Assembly (NCBI GenBank): GCA_003649205.1
Contig: QMRC01000012.1
Span: 1 to 55,614, forward strand
Length of the DNA stretch: 55,614 nt
Source: Thermoprotei archaeon
Lineage (GTDB): Archaea; Thermoproteota; Thermoprotei; Thermoproteales; B15-G16
Direction of reading: 5' to 3'
Shown here: piece after piece, positions 18,321 to 25,559 of the stretch
Layout: every line of letters starts with the position of its first letter
Numbering within the stretch: the stretch's first letter is position 1
The notes under the pieces: model-generated
The model's input: the letters and a program-made list of their open reading frames with translations, nothing else
Database searches by the model: none
What the model was told of the DNA's origin: nothing
Program-made: the position numbers and the translations under genes

Positions 18321-19091
18321 ATGACGGAGATTAGAGTAGGTACCTGTGGATGGTCTGTAAGAGGTGGTAGGAGAGCTTACTTCACCAAGTTCAATGCCAT
18401 AGAGCTACAGGATACATTCTACAACCTACCAACACTAGATACAGCAAGGAGATTAAGAGAAGAAGCACCAAATAATTTCCACTACTGCATGAAGGCATGG
18501 CAGGTAATAACTCATCCACATACATCACCAACCTGGAGGAAGTTGAGGGTGAAGATACCTAGTGATAAGGCAAAGAATTACGGATTATTGAGACCAACTC
18601 GAGAGAATTTTGAGGCTTGGGAGAGCGTTCTTGAGTTTGCTCGTGAGTTAGGTGCTAAGTTCATAGTACTTCAAACGCCACCGAGCTTTGGCTATAGTGA
18701 AGAGGCAGTGAAGTGGGTTAAGGAGTTCTTTGCATCTGCCGTACCAGCTTCAGGTCCTGTAATTGGCTGGGAACCTAGAGGAACATGGAATCAGCACTTG
18801 GAGAAGGTCAGGGAGATATGTGATAGCTATGGTGTGGTTCACGTAGTTGACCCATTTAGACGTGACCCAGTTTCAAAACACAAGGTCACTTACCTTAGAC
18901 TTCATGGAATAGGACCTGGCGAGGTAAATTACAGGTACAAGTACACAGATGAGGATCTAGTTAAGTTGAGGAACAAGATAGAGCACTACAGTAAGGTGCT
19001 CAGCAAGGACATCATCTACGTATTCTTCAACAATGTGCACATGGCTAATGATGCAGAGAGGTTCCTGAAGCTAGTTAGAGGAACTCAATAA
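18321..19091 (+). CDS. DUF72 family protein (YecE-like TIM barrel)
   Basis: This 256-residue protein matches DUF72: IRVGTCGWSVRGG at the start, FNAIELQDTFYNLP, FHYCMKAWQVITHP and near the end FFNNVHMANDAERFLKL. The fold is a TIM barrel with unknown substrate. Some relatives sit in sugar or nucleic-acid repair settings. It is coupled to the upstream HTH gene and converges with the GTPase gene. Full length. Confidence 0.9.
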   Translation: MTEIRVGTCGWSVRGGRRAYFTKFNAIELQDTFYNLPTLDTARRLREEAPNNFHYCMKAWQVITHPHTSPTWRKLRVKIPSDKAKNYGLLRPTRENFEAWESVLEFARELGAKFIVLQTPPSFGYSEEAVKWVKEFFASAVPASGPVIGWEPRGTWNQHLEKVREICDSYGVVHVVDPFRRDPVSKHKVTYLRLHGIGPGEVNYRYKYTDEDLVKLRNKIEHYSKVLSKDIIYVFFNNVHMANDAERFLKLVRGTQ

Positions 19092-19098
19092 CCCAACT

Positions 19099-20322
19099 TC
19101 ATCTTCGAGCCACTATCTTTACAACTGCTCTATTCTCTAGAGGTGTATCTGCTCCAAGCCTCTGCTTAGTCCTAACATCGATAGCACATATGAAGTTCTC
19201 GCCAAGTTCCGTATGTATTCTATACGCTAGTTCTCTAGCTGTTGTTCCCTTAGGTACTAGGAGGACATCGGGAAGAACATTACCGTCCTTATCACATAGC
19301 TTGTTCTCGTCCTCAACTGGGAAAACGGCTACCATACCTAGCGCACCGAAGATAGCTTCATTTATTACCTGTTGAACACCAGTACTCCCCCACTTCTTCA
19401 GTATCCTCTCTCTAATGTACTCAAGAGCTTTTGCTTGTTGTGATGTTAACCTCTTCTCATCAATTACCTCGAAGTCTGGATCGCCAGGGAGGTACTTTAT
19501 CAATCCACTCTTCGCAGCTTTCCTTAGAGCTAACTCAGCTACTGCTGATGTAGGTACTATCTTGAGGTGAGGGAATTCACGTACCATTCTCTTGATATTA
19601 TCCTCGGCTTCAGGTATGTCTGCTTTGTTAGCTGCTATAACTATTGGCTTTGCTCTCACTCTCACCTCATGAACGAAGTTCAGTAAATCATTATCACTCC
19701 ACCTAGATGGTTTCTTCCTAGCTAGATCAAGCTCGTTTAAGACACACTCGATAACACCCCTTGAAACACCATAACCACTAAACCTCTCATAGAGTACATC
19801 GAGTATGTCCTTACCAGCCATCTCAACCAATCTAACAACTCTATCCCATTCACGCTTCAAATTCTGGAAAATCCACATGTCAACTTCCTTCTCTAGAAAC
19901 CTAATGTCTTCACACGGATCTCTAGTACCTGGTTTCGTTGGTCTACCTTCCTCATCTGTTGCTCCTGCAGCATCAACTACATGAATGAGGACAGGTGCTC
20001 TCCTAAGCTCGTCAAGAAACCTATTACCTAGTCCCCTACCCTCCCATGCACCCGGTACAAGACCAGCAACATCAATCAACTCAATGGGTATGAACCTCCA
20101 ACCATCAATGCAGATAGAGTTCCTTGGATTATCCCTAACACCGAACTCACGACAAACACACTCAATCCTTACATACCCAATACCTCTATTCGGCTCAATT
20201 GTCGTGAATGGATATGGTGCTATCTTCGCATCGATTAATGTCGCTGCTGCAAAGAATGTTGTTTTCCCTACATTTGGCTTCCCTACAACACCAACCTGTA
20301 CAGGTACGTACTGTATCGGCAT
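19099..20322 (-). CDS. OBG-family GTPase, YchF/Ygr210-like
   Basis: This 407-residue protein has G1 (GKPNVGKTTFF), switch I (PYPFTTIEPNRG), G3 (DVAGLVPGA) and G4 (ANKAD). The C-terminal 80 residues form a TGS domain (VLLVPKGTTARELAYRIH). The long G-domain insertion and coiled segment match the archaeal/eukaryotic Ygr210 branch of the OBG-like GTPases, which bind nucleotides and associate with ribosomes. The last residues overlap no neighbour; an sRNA lies just upstream of the start codon. Confidence 0.9.
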   Translation of the reverse strand: MPIQYVPVQVGVVGKPNVGKTTFFAAATLIDAKIAPYPFTTIEPNRGIGYVRIECVCREFGVRDNPRNSICIDGWRFIPIELIDVAGLVPGAWEGRGLGNRFLDELRRAPVLIHVVDAAGATDEEGRPTKPGTRDPCEDIRFLEKEVDMWIFQNLKREWDRVVRLVEMAGKDILDVLYERFSGYGVSRGVIECVLNELDLARKKPSRWSDNDLLNFVHEVRVRAKPIVIAANKADIPEAEDNIKRMVREFPHLKIVPTSAVAELALRKAAKSGLIKYLPGDPDFEVIDEKRLTSQQAKALEYIRERILKKWGSTGVQQVINEAIFGALGMVAVFPVEDENKLCDKDGNVLPDVLLVPKGTTARELAYRIHTELGENFICAIDVRTKQRLGADTPLENRAVVKIVARR

Positions 20323-20343
20323 GCAGTTACCTCCCTAAATTGA

Positions 20344-20400
20344 TCAGCCTACCGACCGTACTATCATCAGGTTTACCTCAATCCGTCGTGAGTTCATCAC
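20344..20400 (-). ncRNA. C/D box guide RNA targeting a conserved 23S rRNA segment
   Basis: On the minus strand: box C GTGATGA, 12-nt guide ACTCACGACGGA, D' TTGA, 7-nt spacer, C' CTGATGA, 16-nt guide, box D CTGA. Ten bases of the D' guide are complementary to CCGUCGUGAG, a near-universal 23S sequence just before the sarcin-ricin region (from memory). The methylated base would be the first U of GUCGUG. The RNA lies just upstream of the GTPase start codon on the same strand and could share its transcript. Confidence 0.75.
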
Positions 20401-20451
20401 CTACAGGCTAAAGTCGGTAACTCACCTATAACTCTTAACGATATCGCTAAC

Positions 20452-20880
20452 TCACTCGCCAACCTTAGCACTCATTCTAACCCTTCCTGGAGGATCACTT
20501 ACGTGTCTCCACAAACCCTTAAAGAAGCTCTCAACTCTAATACCAAGAGCATCAATTGTAGCATCTGTAATTAGTGGTTCCTCAAGTCCTGGGTGAATCA
20601 CTAAATCAGCATCAACCCTCGAAAGTATCTCATCACCATCCCCGAGTAGCTCCAGTGTAAGAGCATTCTCAACAACGTACACAATACGTCTAGCATCCGC
20701 TACCGCTGCTTCCCAAGCATCACCACTAACATACCCTAACTCCCTAGCAGTACTCTCATCAACAACAAGAACCGGTCTAGGGCTATGAGAACCACCATTA
20801 ACCAACACCACAAGCTCCTTAACCTTACCAACCTTGGATCTCATTCTTAACTTAACATACACGACCATGCGCACAACCAC
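20452..20880 (-). CDS. Retropepsin-like (clan AA) protein lacking the catalytic DTG
   Basis: This 142-residue protein has the strand pattern of small archaeal aspartic-protease-like proteins: ELVVLVNGGSHSPRPVLVVD where DTGA is normally found, followed by STARELGY, and near the end LEEPLITDATIDALGI, which matches the second half of the fold. The catalytic Asp-Thr-Gly is absent, so it is probably not a protease. The coding strand is unusually G-rich in the N-terminal part. Homology is inferred from pattern only. Confidence 0.5.
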   Translation of the reverse strand: MVVRMVVYVKLRMRSKVGKVKELVVLVNGGSHSPRPVLVVDESTARELGYVSGDAWEAAVADARRIVYVVENALTLELLGDGDEILSRVDADLVIHPGLEEPLITDATIDALGIRVESFFKGLWRHVSDPPGRVRMSAKVGE

Positions 20881-21092
20881 ACCTACCTACAAGCACCCAC
20901 CTACTAATCCTCAATCTACGACCCTTAACCTCCACCTTACGAAGCAAGATCCACCTACCGTACCTAATAACTAACCTACTCATCCACCGCCACCAAGGAG
21001 AGATTCACAGTACTTAACTTCATCCCTACAGTGTAAATTGTAAATTATGTACTTACCCTTATTTCACAGATAATCACAACACAAACAAACTA

Positions 21093-21141
21093 TCAGTAAT
21101 GGGACTTCTCTTCACCTATCTGCTAGTAGGGAGTTCATCAC
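21093..21141 (-). ncRNA. C/D box guide RNA overlapping a stop codon
   Basis: On the minus strand: box C GTGATGA, 12-nt guide ACTCCCTACTAG, D' CAGA (one mismatch), 3-nt spacer, C' GTGAAGA, 12-nt guide GAAGTCCCATTA, box D CTGA; total 49 nt, the same geometry as several others here. Box C begins inside the end of the zinc-ribbon gene on the same strand, so the RNA may be cut from its mRNA tail. I could not place either guide on a known target. Confidence 0.8.
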
Positions 21142-21338
21142 AGTTCATCAACATACCTGATCAAGTCATCTAGAGGGACCTCAGCACCACAGTAAGGACA
21201 CCTAAAATTCACTAACTTAAATGTAGTACCTCGTTTACCAAATCTAGCACTAACCAGTGTGAATTCTCTACCACACGACCTACATACGTAGGTTACTCTC
21301 GTCTTATGTACTCGAAAGATACCTTCCTCGTCAACCAT
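21138..21338 (-). CDS. Small zinc-ribbon protein
   Basis: This 66-residue protein has two CxxC pairs, YVCRSCGREF and FRCPYCGAEV, separated by about 25 residues; this is a classical zinc ribbon. It probably binds nucleic acid or a protein partner. It overlaps the upstream gene by 46 bases in another frame and follows the metallo-beta-lactamase gene in a three-gene minus-strand run. The stop codon lies within the adjacent guide RNA. Confidence 0.7.
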   Translation of the reverse strand: MVDEEGIFRVHKTRVTYVCRSCGREFTLVSARFGKRGTTFKLVNFRCPYCGAEVPLDDLIRYVDEL

Positions 21339-21724
21339 GGTGTTTCCTCCTGAAGATCACCATACAGAGCAATAATCAACTTACCATCGTATTTCTTGAC
21401 TAATACCCTAATAAATATCTGTGATCTATGTCTATAGCATAAGATCCTGTAAACCACACCTGAAACTACCTTAGCTAACTCAACTCCAGAATCTAGTACA
21501 GTACCCTTGCTGATGATCAACTCCTCAACTTCTCCTCTAGGACCTATATGATCTACGATTGTGGATTTAATACCTGTACATAACCTACCTAGGTCACTCA
21601 TATACGTGGCTTCACTACTGGGTAAGATGCCCCAGAGAAAGTCCTCTTCCTCGATGTACTCACTTAAGTACTCCTTAATCCTACTCATTACCTCAAGTAG
21701 CAAGGTACACCTTCTAGCACCCAT
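21293..21724 (-). CDS. Hypothetical protein between the MBL and zinc-ribbon genes
   Basis: This 143-residue soluble protein has no recognised domain. The N-terminus is helical (VMSRIKEYLSEYIEEEDF) and the rest beta-rich (GVVYRILCYRHRSQIFIRVL). An AGAGGT box precedes the ATG at 21724; a second in-frame Met lies 12 residues later. It begins 16 bases after the stop of the MBL gene and overlaps the zinc-ribbon gene at its end, so the three are probably one operon. Function is unknown. Confidence 0.6.
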   Translation of the reverse strand: MGARRCTLLLEVMSRIKEYLSEYIEEEDFLWGILPSSEATYMSDLGRLCTGIKSTIVDHIGPRGEVEELIISKGTVLDSGVELAKVVSGVVYRILCYRHRSQIFIRVLVKKYDGKLIIALYGDLQEETPWLTRKVSFEYIRRE

Positions 21725-21740
21725 GGCTCTACCTCTCAGG

Positions 21741-22826
21741 CTATAGAGTGTCTATTAGTGGTTTCCTCCCTAAGTACTCAGCAGCTGTAAGAACTTCAAC
21801 ACCACACTTCTCTGCTTCCTCAAATACTTCCGCAACTCTACTCCTCCATCTCTTCTCTCGAAGTAGGTGGTGATCGTATATCAGGAGTTTAGGTCTTGAA
21901 GATACTATGGTTACAGCATTGTCTACCGCCCTCTTGAGATTAACTCTGTTGAGCATGTAGGGAAAGAGGTATGTTGGAGGGCCATCCAGTATAACTACAT
22001 CAGGTCTTAATCTAGCTATGTACTCTGCATAGTCCTCAATCATTGGACCCATAAGATCACTAGAGTAGAAGACCACGTAGTTTCTTCGCTTGATAACTAT
22101 TGGTGTTACCCAACCAGTTCTATCGTATTCAATACCGTGAAACCAGGGGTTCAAAATCTCGAGAACAGTATCGCCAACCTCAAGACACTTACCGTCACCC
22201 CACATTATCTTGACTCCATTAGACAGAGTAATCTCCTCAATCCAAGACCTACGAGACCACAATTTCTCAACTAAATTACGAAACCAGGTACGTCCCTTAG
22301 CTAGTAGCTCCTCCCTCCTCCTCTGATAATCACCAAAGTTCTTCGACAAAGCAATACTCAAAGATTCAACAGGATCAGGAAACTCCCTAACCTTTGGTTC
22401 ACACATGTACTTCGTCAAATCCTCACCAACTAACCTAAGTAGTTCGGATAGAAATAACCTAGCTCTCTCCCACTGACTTTCATTAATGTACATGTTGGGA
22501 TTCTTCAACACGAGTAACTCAGCACCAAACCACATAGACTTCGGATCCCTAATAGCGTGATCACTTGGAAGCACATGATGATCGTAGTGATAGTGCGTAA
22601 TCACTATGACCTTAGCTACCCTACACCAATCCTCAATAACCTCAATAGCTCTTCTCCTCAAAGCAATCTTCTCCTCACTAGGAAGAGGGTAACTAGGCTG
22701 CATCTCAGCTGCACCTGGATCAATTACAATAGGACCAGCACTAGACTCAACAACAATAGATGCACACTTAGCACCTAAACTATCGAACCACAGCAACCTA
22801 ATACCAATCTCCTCAAGTAACCCCAT
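21741..22826 (-). CDS. Metallo-beta-lactamase fold protein, UPF0282-like, with a large insertion
   Basis: This 361-residue protein has the metal-binding motif ITHYHYDHH near residue 75 and later DGPPTYLFPYM and LIYDHHLLREKRW, which match UPF0282 hydrolases. The paralogue at 38.2 kb has 295 residues. The extra length lies between residues 105 and 215, where there is a charged helical insertion (YQRRREELLAKGRTW). It is probably a metal-dependent hydrolase of unknown substrate. It heads a three-gene operon with two small proteins. Confidence 0.85.
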   Translation of the reverse strand: MGLLEEIGIRLLWFDSLGAKCASIVVESSAGPIVIDPGAAEMQPSYPLPSEEKIALRRRAIEVIEDWCRVAKVIVITHYHYDHHVLPSDHAIRDPKSMWFGAELLVLKNPNMYINESQWERARLFLSELLRLVGEDLTKYMCEPKVREFPDPVESLSIALSKNFGDYQRRREELLAKGRTWFRNLVEKLWSRRSWIEEITLSNGVKIMWGDGKCLEVGDTVLEILNPWFHGIEYDRTGWVTPIVIKRRNYVVFYSSDLMGPMIEDYAEYIARLRPDVVILDGPPTYLFPYMLNRVNLKRAVDNAVTIVSSRPKLLIYDHHLLREKRWRSRVAEVFEEAEKCGVEVLTAAEYLGRKPLIDTL

Positions 22827-22932
22827 CTACACACCACCACAAAGCTAGAAGACGTAACTTAAAGTACCTAACTCTACACATGAAAGCAGTGATACACATT
22901 AGTGAGTTTGTGTAAAGTACATAGGGGGTCAC

Positions 22933-23478
22933 ATGTCCACTAAGTGTAGTATTACGTACAGAGGAGTAACTATTGATGTAGTCCTAGGAGATATAACCAA
23001 GCTCGAGGTAGATGCTGTAGTTAATCCAGCTAACACCCTCATGATAATGGGTGGAGGAGTTGCAGGTGCAATAAAGCGTGTTGGTGGTGAAGAGATTGAG
23101 AAGGAAGCGATGAAACAAGCACCAGTACCCATTGGAAGAGCTATCGCTACAACAGCTGGTAAATTACCAGCAAAGTACGTAATACACACACCAACTGTTG
23201 AGAGACCTGGCATGAGAGCAAGCATCGAGAATGTTGTCAAAGCTGTGAGAGCTGCTCTAGAGAAAGCTGATGAGCTGAACGTGAAGTCCATTGCGTTTCC
23301 CGGTATGGGTACTGGCGTCGGTGGTGTACCGTATAATCAAGCTGCTGAAGCCATGATATCAACGATAAGAAAGTACATTGATCAAGGTACAAAGATAGAG
23401 AAAATAGTGCTAGTTGCAATAGACGAGAAACTCTGCGAAGAATTCTGTAGAGCCATAGATAGACTACTCAAAGGATAA
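22933..23478 (+). CDS. Macro domain protein (ADP-ribose binding or hydrolysing)
   Basis: This 181-residue protein is a single macro domain: LGDITKLEVDAVVNPAN near residue 20, MGGGVAGAIKRVGG, and FPGMGTGVGGVPYNQAAEAM. Members bind ADP-ribose and many remove it from O-acetyl-ADP-ribose or modified macromolecules. The Asn of VNPAN and the glycine-rich loops are intact, so activity is plausible. A GGGGGT box lies 3-8 bases before the ATG. It stands alone on the plus strand. Confidence 0.93.
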   Translation: MSTKCSITYRGVTIDVVLGDITKLEVDAVVNPANTLMIMGGGVAGAIKRVGGEEIEKEAMKQAPVPIGRAIATTAGKLPAKYVIHTPTVERPGMRASIENVVKAVRAALEKADELNVKSIAFPGMGTGVGGVPYNQAAEAMISTIRKYIDQGTKIEKIVLVAIDEKLCEEFCRAIDRLLKG

Positions 23479-23911
23479 TGCCGTGAACTCTCAAATCTTA
23501 TAGCTAAGGTATCTCTACCAACCAAAAACATTGAATTTATTCATTACGACTACCTCCTCATCAAGGTCTTTACCACAGCATCACGTAGAATAGATGTGAT
23601 AACGATGCTGATCTGAACTTCCTAATTTCCGCAGGTACACTAGCTATCAGAGCATAGTTACACTTATCGAAGCACCTTCTCGAACTACATTAGTTACTAC
23701 TCCATCAATGAACCAACCTGTAGAGTTACTGAAGACCAACAGAACTAGATAGTCTAGTACTCAATCATGAAAATCTCAGTACACCAAGTACACATACCAT
23801 CAGTTGAGGACAATACTAGATCTCCTGAGCTCTTATTGTGGAGTAGGATGGGGTGAGTGCACTATGGATTTAGGATCTGAGAATTAGGCGAGAAAGAGGT
23901 TATAGGAATGG
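23479..23911. other. Gap upstream of tRNA-Cys without a recognisable gene
   Basis: About 430 bases were read on both strands. One plus-strand frame stays open for about 44 codons (to near 23615) without a good start or recognisable motif. No C/D box set with correct spacing, tRNA or repeat was found. Confidence 0.45.
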
Positions 23912-23986
23912 AGCCGGGGCCGGGATTCGAACCCGGGATTTACCGGGTCTGCAGCCCGGCGCCTTTGACCGCTCGGCCACCCCGGC
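23912..23986 (-). tRNA. tRNA-Cys (anticodon GCA)
   Basis: On the minus strand the acceptor stem is GCCGGGG/CCCCGGC with discriminator U. The D arm is GCC/GGC, the anticodon stem CCGGG/CCCGG encloses loop CTGCAGA, and the T arm is CCGGG-TTCGAAT-CCCGG. Anticodon GCA is at plus-strand 23950-23952. U73 fits tRNA-Cys identity. There is no intron and CCA is not encoded. Confidence 0.95.
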
Positions 23987-24065
23987 TCTCTAGGTTAAAG
24001 AGTCAACTATGGGTTCATATGTTTTTCGTTGATTCCTCTACGTGATCTCAATTCTTGCTGTTGCT

Positions 24066-25025
24066 CTACTCTCTTGCCCAGTACGGTTTCTCTAGGTATA
24101 TGTAAGCACTTCTCGCAGCTATGAATCCCTGTGCTATCGCTGTGTGTATGGTCATTAAGCCACCTAGTCCACCTGTTACATCACCAGCAGCGAAAACACC
24201 AGGAATGTTCGTTCTACATTGAGAATCAACCTTTATGAACCCTCTATCATCTACATCTAGCCCTCTCTCCTTAAGTACCTCAGTTTCAGGTCTAACACCT
24301 ACAGCAAATATCACGAAGTTACATTCAAGCTGCTTTTCCTCACCTGTAATTACAGATTTCAACTTAATACCCTCTACGTGTTCCCTACCGAAGATTTCAG
24401 TAGGTACGTAACCAAGTACAAAGTGTATAGGTAGTTTCTTCGCTCTCTCTACCAATACCTCATCTGCTCTAAACTCTGTCCTCCTATGAACTAGGTACAC
24501 CTCAGAACATACTTCAGATAGTGCAATTGCAGCTTCCAATGCGGCATTACCACCACCAATAACAACGACACGTCGATTTCTAAACCTCGATAGACTCTTA
24601 GGGAAACCAGTTAAGACCCCGGGTAAATCACATCCAGGTACCAGCAACTTAATTGGTGATGCTCCGATGCAAACTATTATTGCTCTCGCCTCAAGTTCTA
24701 AACCCCGTAAGCTTCTAACAAACTTAACATCACCACGTAGCTCGTAGTCAATAATTCTATGCCCCAGGTAGATATCTACGTTCCCTAACTTCCTCAAATG
24801 CTCCTCAAAATGCTGAGCAAGCTCAATAGCTTTAATAGCAGGGAAGCCGAGGTAATCCTCAACGATCTTACTCGGATAGAGGTACCTAAGAGAACCACCA
24901 AGAGAATCTCTTGCTTCAACAATCGCTACCTGTAACCCCCTTCTACTGCAGTACAGTGTAGCCGCTAAACCTGCAGGACCACCGCCAATAATTACTACAT
25001 CGTAAGGAGACTGCATTACAGGCAC
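24066..25025 (-). CDS. Thioredoxin-reductase-like FAD/NAD(P)H oxidoreductase without CxxC
   Basis: This 319-residue protein has the low-molecular-weight thioredoxin reductase layout: FAD motif (IIGGGPAGLAATLY), NAD(P)H motif (VVIGGGNAALEAAIAL), HRRTEFRAD for NADPH, and C-terminal FAD motif (PGVFAAGDVTGG). The redox-active CxxC that normally sits just before the NADPH motif is missing; the sequence there reads GVLTGFPKSLSRFRNRR. It therefore cannot act as a standard thioredoxin reductase and may be a ferredoxin-NADP reductase or oxidase-type relative. A guide RNA lies 19 bases upstream on the same strand. Confidence 0.85.
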   Translation of the reverse strand: MPVMQSPYDVVIIGGGPAGLAATLYCSRRGLQVAIVEARDSLGGSLRYLYPSKIVEDYLGFPAIKAIELAQHFEEHLRKLGNVDIYLGHRIIDYELRGDVKFVRSLRGLELEARAIIVCIGASPIKLLVPGCDLPGVLTGFPKSLSRFRNRRVVVIGGGNAALEAAIALSEVCSEVYLVHRRTEFRADEVLVERAKKLPIHFVLGYVPTEIFGREHVEGIKLKSVITGEEKQLECNFVIFAVGVRPETEVLKERGLDVDDRGFIKVDSQCRTNIPGVFAAGDVTGGLGGLMTIHTAIAQGFIAARSAYIYLEKPYWARE

Positions 25026-25043
25026 CTAGAGAAAGGAAGTAGC

Positions 25044-25092
25044 TCAGAGCTTTTAATCTTCTTCATGCACTCCGCAGGACCCGTTTCATCAC
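25044..25092 (-). ncRNA. C/D box guide RNA, candidate tRNA-Lys(UUU) U34 guide
   Basis: On the minus strand: box C GTGATGA, 11-nt guide AACGGGTCCTG, D' CGGA, 4-nt spacer, C' ATGAAGA, 12-nt guide AGATTAAAAGCT, box D CTGA. Ten bases of the D guide (AGATTAAAAG) pair with CUUUUAAUCU, an anticodon loop CUUUUAA followed by stem bases, and the fifth base from box D falls on U34 of a UUU anticodon. The D' guide matches 7-8 bases of the conserved 23S GACCCGUCUUG region. The tRNA is not in the window. Confidence 0.82.
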
Positions 25093-25117
25093 AGCGCAGT
25101 CAAATAAATGTAAGTGA

Positions 25118-25178
25118 TGTAGCGCACGGCTCACGGCACAGGCTCATTGAGGGTCTCAAGACCCTCTCACCTGTGCGC
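25118..25178 (-). ncRNA. K-turn hairpin RNA, probable H/ACA guide RNA
   Basis: On the minus strand an 8-bp stem GCACAGGT/GCCTGTGC is followed by a kink-turn: GA on one side, a 3-nt bulge AAT plus GA on the other. It is capped by GAGGGTC/GACCCTC with loop TTGA. An ACA triplet lies 15 nt after the stem, as the 14-16-nt rule for archaeal H/ACA RNAs requires. A lower stem is not obvious, as in short Pyrobaculum-type H/ACA RNAs. GTTTATTA near 25201-25208 sits about 27 bases upstream of the hairpin and may be its TATA box. L7Ae would bind the K-turn. Confidence 0.55.
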
Positions 25179-25408
25179 AAATTATCACCTACCGCCTTAG
25201 GTAATAAACTCTACCTCAATCTCAATCATGGTGACACTCCATAACTCTCCTATCGAACATGGAGAGACCTCAGAGCTATCTCAACTGGTTAGCCTACACC
25301 GTGCTAGAGATCGTTATCTGTATCATATATGTGATACTTACAGCTATATCACAACCACTTCATTCAGGAGCTTAAATTCCCTTTTGTTGAGTATGTTTAG
25401 GGATCTAT

Positions 25409-25549
25409 ATGAGATGCGACGTCTGTGGTAATGAGATGGAGTTAATTAAAAAGGATAGAGTTGGTAATAGTGTCGTCAGGTTCTGGATCTGTAAAAAATG
25501 TGGTAAAAAGTACATTGAAGAGCTCACTTCAACGCTAACTCTCTTCTAA
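25409..25549 (+). CDS. Very small zinc-ribbon protein (46 residues)
   Basis: A short plus-strand frame begins ATG at 25409 and reads MRCDVCGNEMELIKK, then FWICKKCGKKYIEEL, ending at TAA 25547-25549. Two CxxC pairs about 25 residues apart make a zinc ribbon. An upstream in-frame stop at 25388 and no other start codon support the chosen start. It converges with the PRPP synthetase gene across 10 bases. It may be a translation- or transcription-associated zinc protein; the function is not known. Confidence 0.65.
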   Translation: MRCDVCGNEMELIKKDRVGNSVVRFWICKKCGKKYIEELTSTLTLF

Positions 25550-25559
25550 CGAGCTACTT

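Noticed and set aside
25228..25431. 67-codon plus-strand frame
   Set aside because: It overlaps the better-supported small zinc-ribbon gene in another frame and lacks coding character.
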